From contig WTXI01000004.1 in the NCBI GenBank assembly GCA_022376515.1, positions 248,001-312,000 on the forward strand: a stretch of DNA of 64,000 nucleotides, written 5' to 3'. Below the pieces are notes generated by a model. It did no database searches and was not told the origin of the DNA. It saw only the letters and a program-made list of their open reading frames with translations. Of the stretch, positions 24,061 to 36,400 are shown piece by piece. How positions within the stretch are numbered: position 1 is the first letter of the stretch; each line of letters opens with the position of its first letter. The position numbers and the translations under genes were made by a program. Origin of the DNA: Lactifluus volemus. Lineage: Eukaryota; Basidiomycota; Agaricomycetes; Russulales; Russulaceae.

Positions 24061-24080
24061 AAAATATCATTTTGCTGATG

Positions 24081-25419
24081 TGGTCTTCACGTTGGTGAAC
24101 GGCCTAAGGAGTTCACGCCACTGATTTCGGTCGACATTGTTGTGCCATGCTGATGGACCATAGTGCTTGTCGTAGCTGAATGCGACTTGCTCAACAACGG
24201 AAAGTACAGGTGAAAGTGTACCAAAGAATCGAACTGCAGACGCTACCTGGCTGTCGCGATGTCCCCGGCCGCACCTGATCTGCAACATCAAGGGATTGTC
24301 CCACTTCCAAGGGGCCACATGTAAGGAAACGGCATGCATACGGAAAGTTACCTGGACAGCCCTAAATGTGAGGCTCTCGGATGATTGCATAAACTGCCAG
24401 AGACGTGGAACCGTAAAGAGAAGCTGATCAAAAAGGTTGACATGAAGGATGCTGAGGGAAGGGGCGCTGATCCGGGAAACAAGGCCTTCCAAATATGTGG
24501 CTGTACCCATGAACAAAAACTGGCGTAGGTTAGGAAGTGTAGTCATGTCCGGGGTCTGGCGCGACTGCCTTTCAACATCATGGTTGGGGGCAGAGGAATG
24601 AAATATAATGGACAACCTCTCCAGCTGGAGCATAAGCGAAAGTCGGGTAAGTATATAACTTGGGGTGAAATAGGCGGATGCCGGAAGAAGCTCGAGAGTG
24701 ACGAGTCCCGCGGCACTGATTGTGAGTAAGGGTGATCCAATTGAAAGGGAAGCTGTCGACAGTCTGAGATGGCGCAGATTTGGGGCTTGAAACGTTACAG
24801 GAAGGGCGACTTTGGTCCCAGAATCGATAAGCATGCGTTCTAGAATTGGGAATTGATCATCCATAACCGCGACGAACTTCCCCGGATTTGACATCCAAAT
24901 GTTAACGTGATGCACGCGATCACGGTGCGAAAGTGCGAGAAATAAACCTGATTCATCTTCTGCTGTTATCTCCTGACCGTATATAGTGATGTGATAATAG
25001 ATTGTGAGTGGTAGCAGTGGCGAATGTGCGAGCATGTCCGCTACAGGCACACCAACTGTGCAGAGCAGATGAAGGTCGAGCCGGGATGGTGATTCAAGAA
25101 TGATATTTCGCCATTGTTGACAAACATGTACCAGTTTGTACCACCAACGTTGGCGGCGCCATTTAACGTTCAGCATATTCTCTTCATATTGGACCGATTC
25201 TGCCAGCCGATAGAGATCAAATATATTGAGAAGCACGTCGTCGTTGAGGATATGGATAGGCGAGTGACGTCTATTGCCAGTGCTGATGGGCCCTATTAAT
25301 ATGCAAGTTTGGGAACATATTAGGGACACAAAGATTTGGAACTGCTTACCGTGATGTTGGCCGAGCTCCCTGATGAGGGGGGGATAAGTTATGGTAGAGC
25401 AGCAGTCAGGGGTGTTCAT
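24081..25419 (-). pseudogene. 5' part of F-box-like copy D, disrupted by the Plavaka element
   Basis: Exon 1 is 25350-25419 (70 nt, ATG at 25417-25419, MNTPDCCSTI); intron 25293-25349 (57 nt); exon 2 begins at 25292. The F-box-like region (VLLNIFDLYRLAES ... WWYKLVHVCQQWRNII) and most leucine-rich repeats are intact. The frame now runs into the transposon after NVKT, adding a few foreign residues and a stop at about 24067. A longer frame upstream starts with TTG at 25656 and is ignored. A truncated protein lacking about 75 C-terminal residues could still be made. Closest sister by eye is copy C. Confidence 0.88.
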
Positions 25420-26450
25420 GGAGGTGAGTGATGGCGTGGATGTGATTGAAGAATATACAGCAGTGTCACGGTGTAGCCCTCTTGGACGACTGATTCGGCG
25501 ATGTCCAAGTCCTTGGGCGCTGACCGATATCCAAATGCGACACTGGCGTCCACGTTCCCTCTCATCGGTGGGCCTGCACTGCGATGAGTCCATGGTTGGA
25601 CTCAAACGGACGACAGTGAGAATATGGCCATCACCCTGCGCATTATAGCGTGGCAAGCAGTCGCTGCTGACTGGGTAGCAGCAATCTTTCAGTTACGGCT
25701 ATTATGTCAGCTAAGTACTAGACGAAAAATCAACCGTTGTTCATTTACTGCAACGCCACTGGCAGTCAGACCAGAGAGGTACGCAAATTGGTATCAGAAT
25801 TTATCATGGCCGGTTCTGTCTCATATTACGAAGCCTGGGTGCAACTCTCTTATCAGGTCGACGTTCCATGGACGGTTCGACTATATATCCTCAGACACGA
25901 TACACGGCAGAGTCATTGAGTCTAGTAGTCCAACGAAGCGACGAATCGCGTAATCATTGCCAATTTCTGCCGTGCACACAGCGCAGTCCCAATCGCCACA
26001 CTCAAGCCACGTCACTGTCCTCGACACCACTACGGCCCACCCTGTCGCGTCGCCGTCGTCACGCCACCACCGGGACAACAACCATGCTTTGTGAGCTGCT
26101 AGTACCCAGCTGCGATACATGTTCAGTTGAGGTATCCTTGGCGCTGGAGCAGGACAAGTTATGGGTCAAACGCGAGTTGGCGGTGTGGTATCTGCGCAGG
26201 GAGCATTAGTTGCGTAAGGGCAGTGGAGGCCCAAGCAACAGAGGAGTGGACGCTAAACCACTGTTCGAGGAAGTTGGGCTCAGATTCCATACGATTATAG
26301 GGTGCAAGAATGGCATGCAAGATGCCAACCATAACGAGCTGGTTCCATGCCATATGTATCTGTACCATAGTCGATCTTGTCTGGAGCATGTGCTGCCCTT
26401 CGTCTTAAGAATGCGCTTCTTTTCGAATGCGGCATTTTAACAACCTCCAG
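25420..26450. repeat. Upstream block of copy D (empty-site reference)
   Basis: Aligns with the interrupted block upstream of copy C (9097-9184, 11395-11569, 14243-14640). It carries neither of the two transposons found there. No gene supported. Confidence 0.6.
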
Positions 26451-27593
26451 CGTTTGAGAGGAAAAGGGACCTCTCGATCCGTGAGACAACAGGACCAGCC
26501 AAGCATACATATATATAATCAGACGTACATGTATTCAAAAGAAAGAACGTACAAGACACAGGACTGTTCTTCGGTCCGGTAGCAGTTTACTGATCGTCGC
26601 GATCCTCGGCATTCTGCGTCCCCGGCTTCTCCCGGGCCTTAGCCTTGCCTGCAGTATTCTACGTAGAAGCAGTCTGACTCGGAAGAACCTCTTGCCTGAA
26701 TGTCCATGAACCATAACTTGCCCTTTCTTTTCGGATTTCAGGAGGGGAGATTCGGGTGGCTCATGAATATGCAGGTGTATCGGGCAGCTCGAAGAAAGGC
26801 GGCGAGAGGTGTTATCGCAGCCGGAACGAGCTGAACTGGCCGCGAACTCGCAGCCCCGCAGCACCACTGTATGTTCGACAATCTAACACTTTATGGGATT
26901 CTCAAGATATGAGACCATCAAGCAGGGGTGTAAGACCGTATTCTTTATTGCGAAGCCCAGGAAGGCGGGTAAGTTTGAGAGACGTTGGCAGGCCGGATTT
27001 CCATGAAGAGTTTTATTAGAAGGTGTCGCATCGTTCAAGAAATGTTCAGCAACTTGGATGCTATGTAGGATGATCGCTTTAGTTGAACTTTTGACTAGCC
27101 GCGAATGAGTTTCTTCACCCTGAACCAATTCATTCAGGGGCTATGTGGAGAAAAAGTACCTTTTCATGAGGGTGAAGTATCGTCAGCTGATTGCAGTGAA
27201 CACGTGACATTCGTAGCAGCTTCATTGAAGAAAGGAGAGGTGACTGGCCTGCGCAAGGGGATGAAGACTCCAGATATCTTAGCACGAGATTGCAAGATTT
27301 TGATATGGCTTGATTAGAGGGCATAAGCAGTTGCAACGTAATACGACGAACAGAAATGACACCGTGCTCGAATCGAATAACAATGGCCACAAGACAAATT
27401 ATAGTCATCAAGAACTCATAGACCTATGTTGACTAAGATAAGCTAGTTGGGTCGCTTTGCTGCGATCTCATAAATGACTAAAATCTGGTGGTCATCATGG
27501 TAGGTGGGTGTGTGAACGCGAGTAAGATATGAGTAATTGTGCCGAGACGTACTTTGATCCACCAATTCTCCCCCTTTCTGCAGCATCCACATA
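26451..27593. repeat. Downstream duplication block on the 3' side of copy E
   Basis: A diverged version of the block at 14945-16137 with extra sequence around 26650-26740. Minus-strand frame 26535-26867 (110 codons) shares only its tail with the 14945-15214 frame. Not called as a gene. Confidence 0.4.
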
Positions 27594-29129
27594 CTACAGA
27601 TTCCCAGGTATATCGAACATCCAACTATCGACCCGCCGCAGGCTCACGGGATGGCCCGATACTTGTCGTTCGTCAAGAAATGTAGTAATTGCGTCCCGAG
27701 AATCGCTTCCTCCAGAATATCCAACCTCTTCAATGTTCGGAAGGAGTGGCTCTCCATCGTCAGATGGTAAGGAGCGGAAGATTTTGGTGATGAGACCATC
27801 TTTCATGTGAATGATCTTCACGTTGGTGAACAGCCTAAGAAGTTCGCGCCACTGACTTCGGTCGACATTGTTGAGCCATTCGGGTTGTTGATAACGCTCG
27901 TCGTAGCTGAACGCAACTTGCTCGACAAAAGAAAGTACAGGTGAAAGTGTACCAAAGAATTGAATAACAGATGCAACGTGCCAGCCGAGATATCCGCACT
28001 TGATCTGCAATATCAAAGGAGTGTCCCACTTCCAAGGGATCACATGTAAGGAAATGGAAAATGCACGGAACGTTACCTGGACAGCCCTAAATGTGAGGCT
28101 CTCGGATGATTGGATGAACTGACAGAGGCGTGGAACCGTAAGGGGAAGCTGATTAAAGAGATTTACACGAAGGATGCTGAGGGAAGGGGCGCTGATCCGA
28201 GCAACAAGGCCTTCCAAATATGTGGCCATACCTCGGAACAAAAACCGGCGTAGGTTAGGGAGTGTGGCCATATCCGGGGTCTGGTGCAACTGGCTTTCAA
28301 CATCATGGTTGGGGATACAGGAATGAAATGTAATGGACAGCCTCTCCAGCTGGGCCATAAGCGAAAGTCGGGTAAGTATATAACTCGGAGGGAAATAGGC
28401 AGATGCTGGGATATTGAGAAGCGAGAGAGTGACGAGTCCCGTGGCAGTAGCTATGAGTAAGGGTGATCCAATTGGAACGTAAGCTGTCCACAGCGTTAGA
28501 TGACGTAGTTTGGGGGCTTGAATCGTTACAGGAAGGGCCATTTCGGTCCATGAATTGATATACATGTATTCCAGAACGGGGAATTGATCATCCATAACCG
28601 TGATGAACTTCTCCACATTTGGCATCCAAAGGTCAACGTAATGCACGCGATCACGATGCGAAAGTGCGAGAAATATACCCGATTCATCTTCTGCTGTTAT
28701 CTCCCGATCAGTGTGATAATAGATGGTGAGCGGTAAGAGTGGCGAATGTGCGAGCATGCTCGCTACAGGCACACCAAAGGTGCAGAACAGATGAAGGTCG
28801 AGCCGGGATGGTGATTCGAGAATAAGATTTCGCCATTGTCGACAAACATGTACCAGTTTGTACCACCAACGTTGGCGGCGCCGCGTAACGTTCAATATAT
28901 GCTCTTCATATTGGTCCGGTTCGGCCAGCCGATAGAGATCAAATATATTGAGAAGCACATCATCGTTGAGGATACGTATAGGTGAGCCTGAGTGTCTTTT
29001 GTTGCTGTCGAATTCTGATCTTTATGTTTGTGAACAGATTACGGATACAAAGACTTGGAACTGCTTACCGTGACGGCCGAGCCTTCTAATGAGGGGAGGA
29101 TAAAATATGGTAGAGCAACGACCAGACAT
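27594..29129 (-). CDS. F-box-like/LRR-like family protein, copy E (intact)
   Basis: Exon 1 is 29069-29129 (61 nt, ATG at 29127-29129, MSGRCSTIFYPPLIRRLGRH); intron 29015-29068 (donor GTAAGC, acceptor GATCAG); exon 2 is 27594-29014. It gives 493 residues in frame. A nearer acceptor at 29005 would break the frame, so GATCAG is preferred. The first in-frame codon of the long frame (28958) is GTG and not a real start. F-box-like signature VLLNIFDLYRLAEP ... WWYKLVHVCRQWRNLI. The C-terminal stretch is shortened by three residues relative to sisters (DGEPLLPNIEEVG), a trait shared with copy F. Probable SCF substrate receptor. Confidence 0.85.
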
Positions 29130-29870
29130 TTCCAGGGAGGCGAGTAAAGATGTGGATGCGATTGAATAGTGTACAGCAGCGTGTTGGCCTCTTGGATGAC
29201 CGACGATGCCTCATTCAGTTCCTGTGGTGGCGGCGGCGGCGTCCTTGGCCGATGAGGGCGCTGACCTATATCCAGGGTTGGACGCTATCCACCTTCCTCG
29301 TCATCATCATCGTCGCCGTCGTCACCTCATTATGAACCACTTTTTCACGCTTTCACACACACCTACATTTATATAACATGCGTGTGGTATAGCGCAGAAA
29401 GGTCAACACTGGTCCACCAACGCCACGTCACGCCGAACACTGGCACATACCGCACGAATATGGGACGTACTACAGCCCTGCCTTTTACAGCGTGCGTTAT
29501 TTCTTCTCCAAAAACACAGATAGCCAGCGAAACCACCGCTACACACGTGGTAATGACCGACTGACTGACTCTGATTCTTGCAGGATCATCTCGCGCAGGC
29601 GGACACCGCCAAGTAGGCAACATCCCAGGATTTGGCGCGAGGTCGCACGGATCAATGCGACTCTTGTTTTCATTTTGTACTAGTAGGACGTCATCCCTCC
29701 TTACTGCGATGTGGCTCCCTCAAACACGAACGCAAGGGGAGAAGAGCGCTGAATAGGCTATGGAGTTCCATCTCGATTCGCCTTTCCCCAGAGCGTGGAG
29801 CTGTGCAAATATCCGGTCCAGTGCCAAGCCCCAGGAGTCAGTGGGAGGTTGAGAATGGACGACGGTGAAG
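29130..29870. repeat. Upstream duplication block of copy E
   Basis: Same block as 1500-2240, with TATA-like sequence near 29368-29380 and the acceptor-like string near 29572-29583. Similarity to the other copies stops at about 29865, a likely rearrangement breakpoint. Confidence 0.5.
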
Positions 29871-30112
29871 CTCACGACCGTACCCTAGAAACTATTGACA
29901 AGCAATTACAGGTGCGAGGCTTCATTGATTCCCCGCATTACTACCTTGCTAATCCTAACTCACCATCATGATCACCACAGGCCATCACGAGGCAAAACGA
30001 CACAGTCACCGACACCTATACCTTACGTCCCCATTCTCATTTCAGAGCCGTCCTCATTCAAATCACACATCTCGATATTCGTGCAGATGTCTTGTCCTCG
30101 TCTATCCATTGA
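29855..30112 (+). CDS. Possible small two-exon ORF of 62 residues at a duplication breakpoint
   Basis: ATG at 29855 begins [19 protein letters not shown] (exon 1 29855-29911). A GT-AG intron (29912-29980, acceptor ATCACCACAG) leads to exon 2 29981-30112, ending ADVLSSSIH with a stop. The splice keeps the frame and the composition looks protein-like. The start overlaps the end of the F-box upstream block, while the rest has no relative in the window. It may be the torn edge of another gene. No family recognised; speculative. Confidence 0.3.
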
Positions 30113-30872
30113 CTGGGGTTACGCATCCGATCTTCCCCTGCTGAGTCCATACGAGACGGCCGTGGTGATAGGAAAGACAGCTAGGTGAATGGGTCGAGAA
30201 GAGGATGTTTATCCCACGGATTTCTATGCCGTCAGGACACCATGGGCTATGTGCAGAGCGACGGGGTCGTTTGTACCGTAGCAACACAAAACTACCTGCT
30301 GAATGCACAATACTCAATGGAGATGATATATTAAGTAGCAGCGCAACCACAAATTAACGCAGCTTAGAATGTATATGTGTAAGGCATTCGCATAGAATGG
30401 CAGCTGTCCAAAAGCTGCTCCAAGTTTTGCGGATTTAAGGCACCGTCCCCATCACGACACCCGAGCTTCATCACTGCCTTTGCCACCACCTACCCCACCT
30501 TTCTGCCTCGCGCAGCAACTGCGCTTCTTCACAAATGTGCTGGAGGTGGGAATTGCAGCGCGACGCCGCGCAATGGCTCCAAGTCGGCTGGCTGAGCTGC
30601 CTGTGAGCCCGGACATTGATATGGACATCAGATTGTACATACGCGTTTTTTTGTACCCTCGTTACTACACTTTAAACCTTCTCTTTTGAACGATGGATAC
30701 GCCTATGTTGACAAAGATAAGCTAGTTGGGCGGCTTTGCTGCGATCTCATCAATGACTGAAATCTGGTGGCCATCGTGGTAGGTGGGTGTGTGAACGCGA
30801 GTAAGATATGGGTAGTTGTGCCGAGACGTACATTGATCCACCAATTAGATTCATTGCTGCGGAATCCACATG
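30113..30872. other. Spacer without supported genes; end belongs to the downstream block of copy F
   Basis: From about 30690 the sequence matches 27420-27600 (3' flank of copy E), so copies E and F and their 3' flanks are sister duplicates. 30113-30690 shows nothing I recognise. Confidence 0.5.
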
Positions 30873-32389
30873 CTACAGATTCTCAGGTATATCGTACTTC
30901 CAGCGATACACCCGCCGCAGGCTCACGGGATGGCCCGATACTTGTCGTTCGTTGCAAAATGTGGTAATTGCATCGCTTCCTTCAGAATATCCAACCTCTT
31001 CAATGTTCGGAAGGAGTGGCTCTCCATCGTCAGATGGTAAGGAACGTAAAATTTTCCTGATGAGACCACGTTTCATATGAATGGCCTTCACGTTGGTGAA
31101 CGGCCTAAGAAGTTCACGCCACTGACTTTGGTCGACATTGTTGAGCAATTCGGGTTGTCGATAACAGTCGTCGTAGCTGAACGCAACTTGCTCGACAAAA
31201 GAAAGTACAGGTGAAAGTGTACCAAAGAATGGAACTGCAAATGCAACCTGCCAGTCGAGCGTCCGCACTTGATCTGCAACATCAAAGGAGTGTCCCACTT
31301 CCAAGGGGCCGCATGTAAGGAAACGGCAGATGCACCGAAAGTTAGCTGGACAGCTTTAAATGAGAGGCTCTCGGATGATTGGATGAGCTGACAGAGGCGT
31401 GGAACCGTAAGGGGACCCTGACCAAAGGGATTGACACGAAGGATGCTGAGGGAAGGGGCGCTGATCCGAGGAACAAGGCCTTCCAAATATGTGGCCGTGC
31501 CTCGGAACAAAAACCGGCGTAGGTTAGGGAGTGTGGTCATATCCGGGGTCTGGTGCAACTGGTTTTCAACATAATGGTTGGGGAAAGGGGAATCAAATGT
31601 AATGGACAGCCTCTCCAGCTGGGCCATAAGCGAAAGCCGAATAAGTATATAACTCGGAGGGAAATAGAAGGGTGCCGAGATATTGAGAAGCTCGAGAGTG
31701 ACGAGTCCCGCGGCAGTAGTTGTGAGTAAGGGTGATCGAATTGAAAGGTAGGCCGTCGACAGTTGGAGGTGGCGTAGATTGGAGGCTTGAAACGTTTCAG
31801 GGAGGACCACTGGCACTTTGGTCGCAGAATGGATATACATGCGTTCGAGAATTGGGAATTGATCATTCATAGCTGTGACGAACTTCCCCACATTTTGGGA
31901 AATGGAAAAGTAAATGTGACGCACGCGATCACGCTGTGAAAGTGCGAGAAGTATACCCGCTTCATCTTTTGTTGCTATCTTCCAACCAGCGTAGTAGATG
32001 GTGAGGGGTAGAGGTGGTGAATGTGCGAGCATGTCCGCTACAGGCACATCATTGGTGCAGTAGAGATGAAGGTCGAGCCGAGATGGTGATTCAAGGATAA
32101 TATTTCGCCACTGTCGACAAACTTGTGCCAGTTTGTACCACCATCGTTGATGATCCCATGTAAAATTCAACATGCCATTCTTATCTTCGGATTCGTCTGG
32201 GTCGGCCAGCCGATAAAGATGAAAGATATGAAGAAGCACGTCATCGTTGAGGATATCGATAGGTGAGCATCGTCTATTGCTGTTGAGCCCTAATAAATCG
32301 GAGCAGATCAGGGACACATGGATCATGATTTGGAGTTGCTTACGTCGGCAGAGCCTTCTAATGAGCGAAGGATAAATTATGGTAGGCAT
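30873..32389 (-). pseudogene. F-box-like/LRR-like copy F, one -1 frameshift
   Basis: Exon 1 is 32344-32389 (46 nt, ATG at 32387-32389, MPTIIYPSLIRRLCR); intron 32290-32343; exon 2 is 30873-32289. The total of 1463 nt is one short of a multiple of three. The break is near 31258-31262: after MLQIKCG the frame slips from the expected GHLDWQV to an out-of-frame tail. The correct frame (LDWQVAFAVPFFGTL) resumes and runs to IPENL at 30873. F-box-like region VLLHIFHLYRLADP ... WWYKLAQVCRQWRNII. Without the missing base it would encode about 487 residues. It could be a real pseudogene or an assembly error. Confidence 0.8.
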
Positions 32390-32754
32390 TTTCAGGGAGG
32401 TGAGTAATGACGTGGATGCAATTGAAGGGTGTACACTGGCAGCAGTGCGTAGGCCTTGGGCGACCGATGCCTCATTCCGTGGTGGTGGCAGTGTCCTTGG
32501 CCAAGGTGGGCGCAGACCTATATCCAGAATTGCACGTTGCCAGTGTCAGTGGCGTCCACTGATGCATGTTGTAGGCGCAACGCCAAGTCTGAATCGCGAC
32601 CCGTGCGGGACCCAACGTGACCGTGTCACCGACCGCCGGTGATTGCCGGGTGTCCGACTCTCCGGCCGGGGCCGAATTAGAGAACCTTCCCCTGCGACTC
32701 GCTTTGTCACTGTTCACATGTAGAACTAGTTTCACTCTCCTTTTGCCACTCCCT
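32390..32754. repeat. Upstream remnant of copy F fused to a dispersed GC-rich repeat
   Basis: The first about 140 bp are F-box upstream block. 32560-32690 contains TTGTAGGCGCAACGCCAAGT through CGGCCGGGGCCGAATT and recurs inverted at 56775-56905. 32690-32745 recurs inverted at 45793-45850. Possibly pieces of an old LTR or other repeat; family not recognised. Confidence 0.5.
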
Positions 32755-33400
32755 GCCCAACCATAATCTATCCTTCCCTCATTAGAAGGCTCGGCCGACG
32801 TTATGGTAATACGCAGTTCCAAATGTTTGAGTCCCTAATCCATTCACAAACGTAAAGATTAGGACTCAGCAGCAATAAACGTCGTTCTTGAGAATTGGAT
32901 GATTTCGCCAACGTTGGTGGTACAAACCGGCGCATGTTTATCGATCTCTACTGCACCTTTGGCGTTCCTGTAGCTGCAGAAGATGAGTCGGGTATTCTTC
33001 TTGCACTATAAACATTAGCATGTGTGAGCGCTGCAGGAATGGACAGTACGTCTTTAGTTAACATTTGTCACTAGCACCCATACTCACACCACCTCTCGTG
33101 TTCACTGGCATCGCAACACTAAGCAGTTCAAATAGCATACATATCCTAATCAACATGGATGTATACACTTTTTGCTTCTTTATGACTACCAGATGCCTTC
33201 AGTTTCCCTCCCAGGACCTCAACTATAATTCTCTTTCCATTTGAATTTCTTGGCGACTGTGCTGAACGTACAAGTATCTTGGCCAACATTATTCGAGGGG
33301 AGTCTTATCCTGTGGTGTATTGACGATTGCCATGCCAATCAGTTACGTTTGTCATATTTCCTCTTTTACGACTTCCGAGTCAACCCGTTGCAGTAATCAA
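32755..33400 (+). pseudogene. Plus-strand F-box remnant with a large internal deletion
   Basis: 32757-32820 matches family exon 1 (ATAATCTATCC ... AGAAGGCTCGGCC). 32868-33010 holds scraps of the exon 2 start (RWWYKPAHV-like, CTFGVPVA-like, DESGILLAL-like) with most of the gene missing. 33010-33360 resembles the 3' flank of copy G (35690-35930). So a complete gene was reduced by deletions. It lies in the same orientation as copy G. Confidence 0.65.
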
Positions 33401-33404
33401 CTCC

Positions 33405-36400
33405 GAGTCTTGTGATCGGCAGCGATCCTGTGACTTGCAGCTAAGGCACTCGTACTTTATGCTCGCTTTTCACCCACCCTTCCTTTCTTGATTTATCGTC
33501 GCCATCTCCCTCCGCCTGCCGTTGCCCAAAATATTATACTTTCTCTGCAACCAGCTGAGGCCACTCCGCCGCCTCGTTCACCCAGTGATTCCAACTTACA
33601 GTCAGCAATCAAGCATCGGCGTATCGGCCCCAGGCCCATATAGACGCTGAAAGGACATAATTATGGTGAGGTATTTACTTGCCCCATCTGTGTTGTACCC
33701 GTGCGCGTAACTTATGAACGTAGGTGAGTGTACGAAAAGTGTGGAATAAGGGAATGTGGTTCACGATGCTCGACGACATCGTCGGTGACGAAAAGAGAGG
33801 GCGCTAATGTCGACACTCCTATTCTGGATAAAACGTAGCGCCCATGTTGAGCAAAGCACAACCACTATGAGCATTCTGTACTAACGTAGGTGAGTATGTG
33901 AAAGTGAGAAAAAGGAGGTGTAGCTCATAGTGAGGTGACGATGGTGATGACGTGGACGCCAGGGGTGCAGTTCTGGATATAGGTACCGGTCAGCGCCAGC
34001 CTTTGCCAAGGACACCGCCACCGCCACGGGAATGAGGCATCAGTCGTCCAAGGGCCTACACATTGGTGTACGCTCTTCTCCACTGGCACCTCATTACTCA
34101 CCTCCCTGAAAATGCCTGGTTGCCGCTCTACCATAATCGATCTCCCCCTCATTAGAAGGCTCAGCCGATGTACGCAGTTCCAAATCATGATCTTTGTGTC
34201 CCTGATCTGTTTACAAACTTGCAACTTCATAGGGCTCAACTGCAATAGACGACACTCACCTATCCTCAATGGTGACGTACTTCTCAACATATTTCATCTC
34301 TATCGGTTGGCAGAACCGGCCGAATACGAAAATGAGAATGGCTTATTGAACTACAGATGGAGCTATCAACGTTGGTGGTACAAACTGGCACACGTTTGTC
34401 GACTCTGGCGAAATGTGATTCTTGAATCACCATCCCAGCTCGACCTCCATCTCTACTGCACCAATGGTGTACCCGTAGCGGACATGCTTGCACATTCACC
34501 ACCTCTGCCACTCGCCATCCATTATCGCACGTATCGGGAGATACCAGCAGATGATGAATCGGGTCTATTGCTCGCACTTTCGCACCGTGATCGCGTGCGT
34601 CGCGTTGACCTTTGGATGCTCTCAAATATGGGGAAGTTCGTCACGTCTATGGATGGACAATTCCCTGCTCTGGAGCGCATGTATATCTTTTCTCAGACAG
34701 AAGTTGTCCTTCCTGTAACATTTCAAGCCCCAAATCTACGCCAACTCAGACTGTGACGGCTTCCCTTCCAATTGGGTCACCCTTACTTACAACTACTGCC
34801 GGCCTTGTTACTCTCGTTCTTTCAGATATCCTGGCATCCACCTATTTCCCTCCGAGCTATATACTCACTCGACTTTCGCTTTTGCTCCAGCTGGAGAAAC
34901 TGTCCATTAGATTTAAATCACCTATCCCCGATCACGATGTTGAAAGACAGTTCCACCAGTCCCCGGTTATGACCACACTTCCCAACCTACGCTGGTTTGT
35001 GTTCCATGGTGCGAGCACCTACTGCTTGGGCCTTGTTGCTTGGATCACCGCCCCTTCCCTCAGCTTCCTCCATGTCAATTTTTTTAATCAGCTCTCCTCT
35101 ACTGTTCCACCCCTCTTGCAATTCATGCAAACATCCGAGAGCCTCAGTTTTAGCTCTGTCAAGCTCGCTCTTGAACAGTATTCTGTTCATGTCACCGCAG
35201 ACCCTTGGAGGGCAAGATCCCCATTGGACTTGCGAATCGTATGCGACTACCAGGAATCGCAGGTTGCGTCTGCGGTGCAAATATTCGGTACACTTTCACC
35301 CCTACTCGCTGCTGTCGAGCAGGTCACACTCAGCTACAAGCCCCTCTATGCATCATCGTCGCACTACGTCCACAGAAACCAGTGGCATGAACTAATTAGG
35401 CCGTTCATTAACGCGAAGACTATTTGTCTGCAAGGTGCTCCCGCCCGCGAAATGTTACGCTCCTTATTATCTCACGACGGAGAGCCACTGCTGGAGCTCC
35501 TGCCGAGCCTTGAGGACGTTGAATATTCTTTGGGAGACGGTGATCAGGACGTACTTACCGCCTTCGTCGATGAACGACAGGCGGCAGGCCATCCTGTGAA
35601 CCTGAGATTGGTCGATAAACCTGACTCGGAGTACTTGTCAGCGCTGCGGGAGTGGACTTGATCATGGAGCAAAGTACGTCTTAATTAAACTGCTCGTATG
35701 TCACTAGCATTCACACTGATCAACTCTCGTGTTAATGGCGACCGCTAGAACCTCGATATCACAACACTAAGGAACTCGATTAGCTTATCTTAATCGACTT
35801 AGCTGTGTGCCAGTAAGAGTTTCGTTCTATAAGCGAACACGTTTCATCGGATTCCCTGACTACAATTTCTGGACTTGATGTCATTTCTTCGTGATATACT
35901 GTACGATTACTATGCCATTTACGTTTGCTGTACACTTACTGGGCCCGTGACAGTCTATCTGCAGCTCTCTCGCCGCCCGTTCTTAGGCTGGTGAGCACTG
36001 AGCAGCCCCTGTCCTTCGGTTGGACTCTCACGTATTCCGCTACGTTTATTAATAACTTTCCCGATGTATTTCAAGTTGTACTGAATGCGTTATTATTTAC
36101 TGTAGCCAGGGATATGATATGTATTTAAGGTTATGAAAGAGCGAGACGGAGGTTATCTCTCTAGGCCCCCTTCTGATTGTCTCCTGTGTGCCCCCTACTT
36201 CTATACAAGTCGTGATGATAGAAAAGAGTTGTGGCAGGCGCTCGCATCGACCACACCATTGACAATTTCAAAGAGCGTAGAAGGCAGGAGGTACCAACAA
36301 AGATGCAATACGTGGGATGAGGTGCAATTTGGGTCAGGCATACTCCCGCACCTGTCCTGCTGACCAGATTATACTCACATCAGCGACCCAAATCTCGACT

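Larger units (their letters stand above)
16367..24080 (+). mobile_element. Plavaka-group CACTA/EnSpm-like transposon, apparently complete
   Basis: The 7714-bp element starts CATCAGCAAAATGAT and ends with its complement (15 bp, then divergent). A TG pair flanks it (16365-16366 and 24081-24082). The target is the codon pair ACC-ATT of an F-box gene, which is restored exactly when the element and one TG are removed. Dense CTAG/CACCTAG-containing subterminal repeats lie just inside each end. It carries a nine-exon transposase on the plus strand and a divergent multi-exon gene on the minus strand. Assignment to Plavaka rests on transposase motifs recalled from fungal elements; a database search was not possible. 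Confidence 0.9.

Noticed and set aside
24067..25656. Upstream extension of copy D to a start at 25656
   Set aside because: The codon is TTG and the extra residues lie in the shared non-coding upstream block; the ATG at 25417-25419 matches the sister copies.
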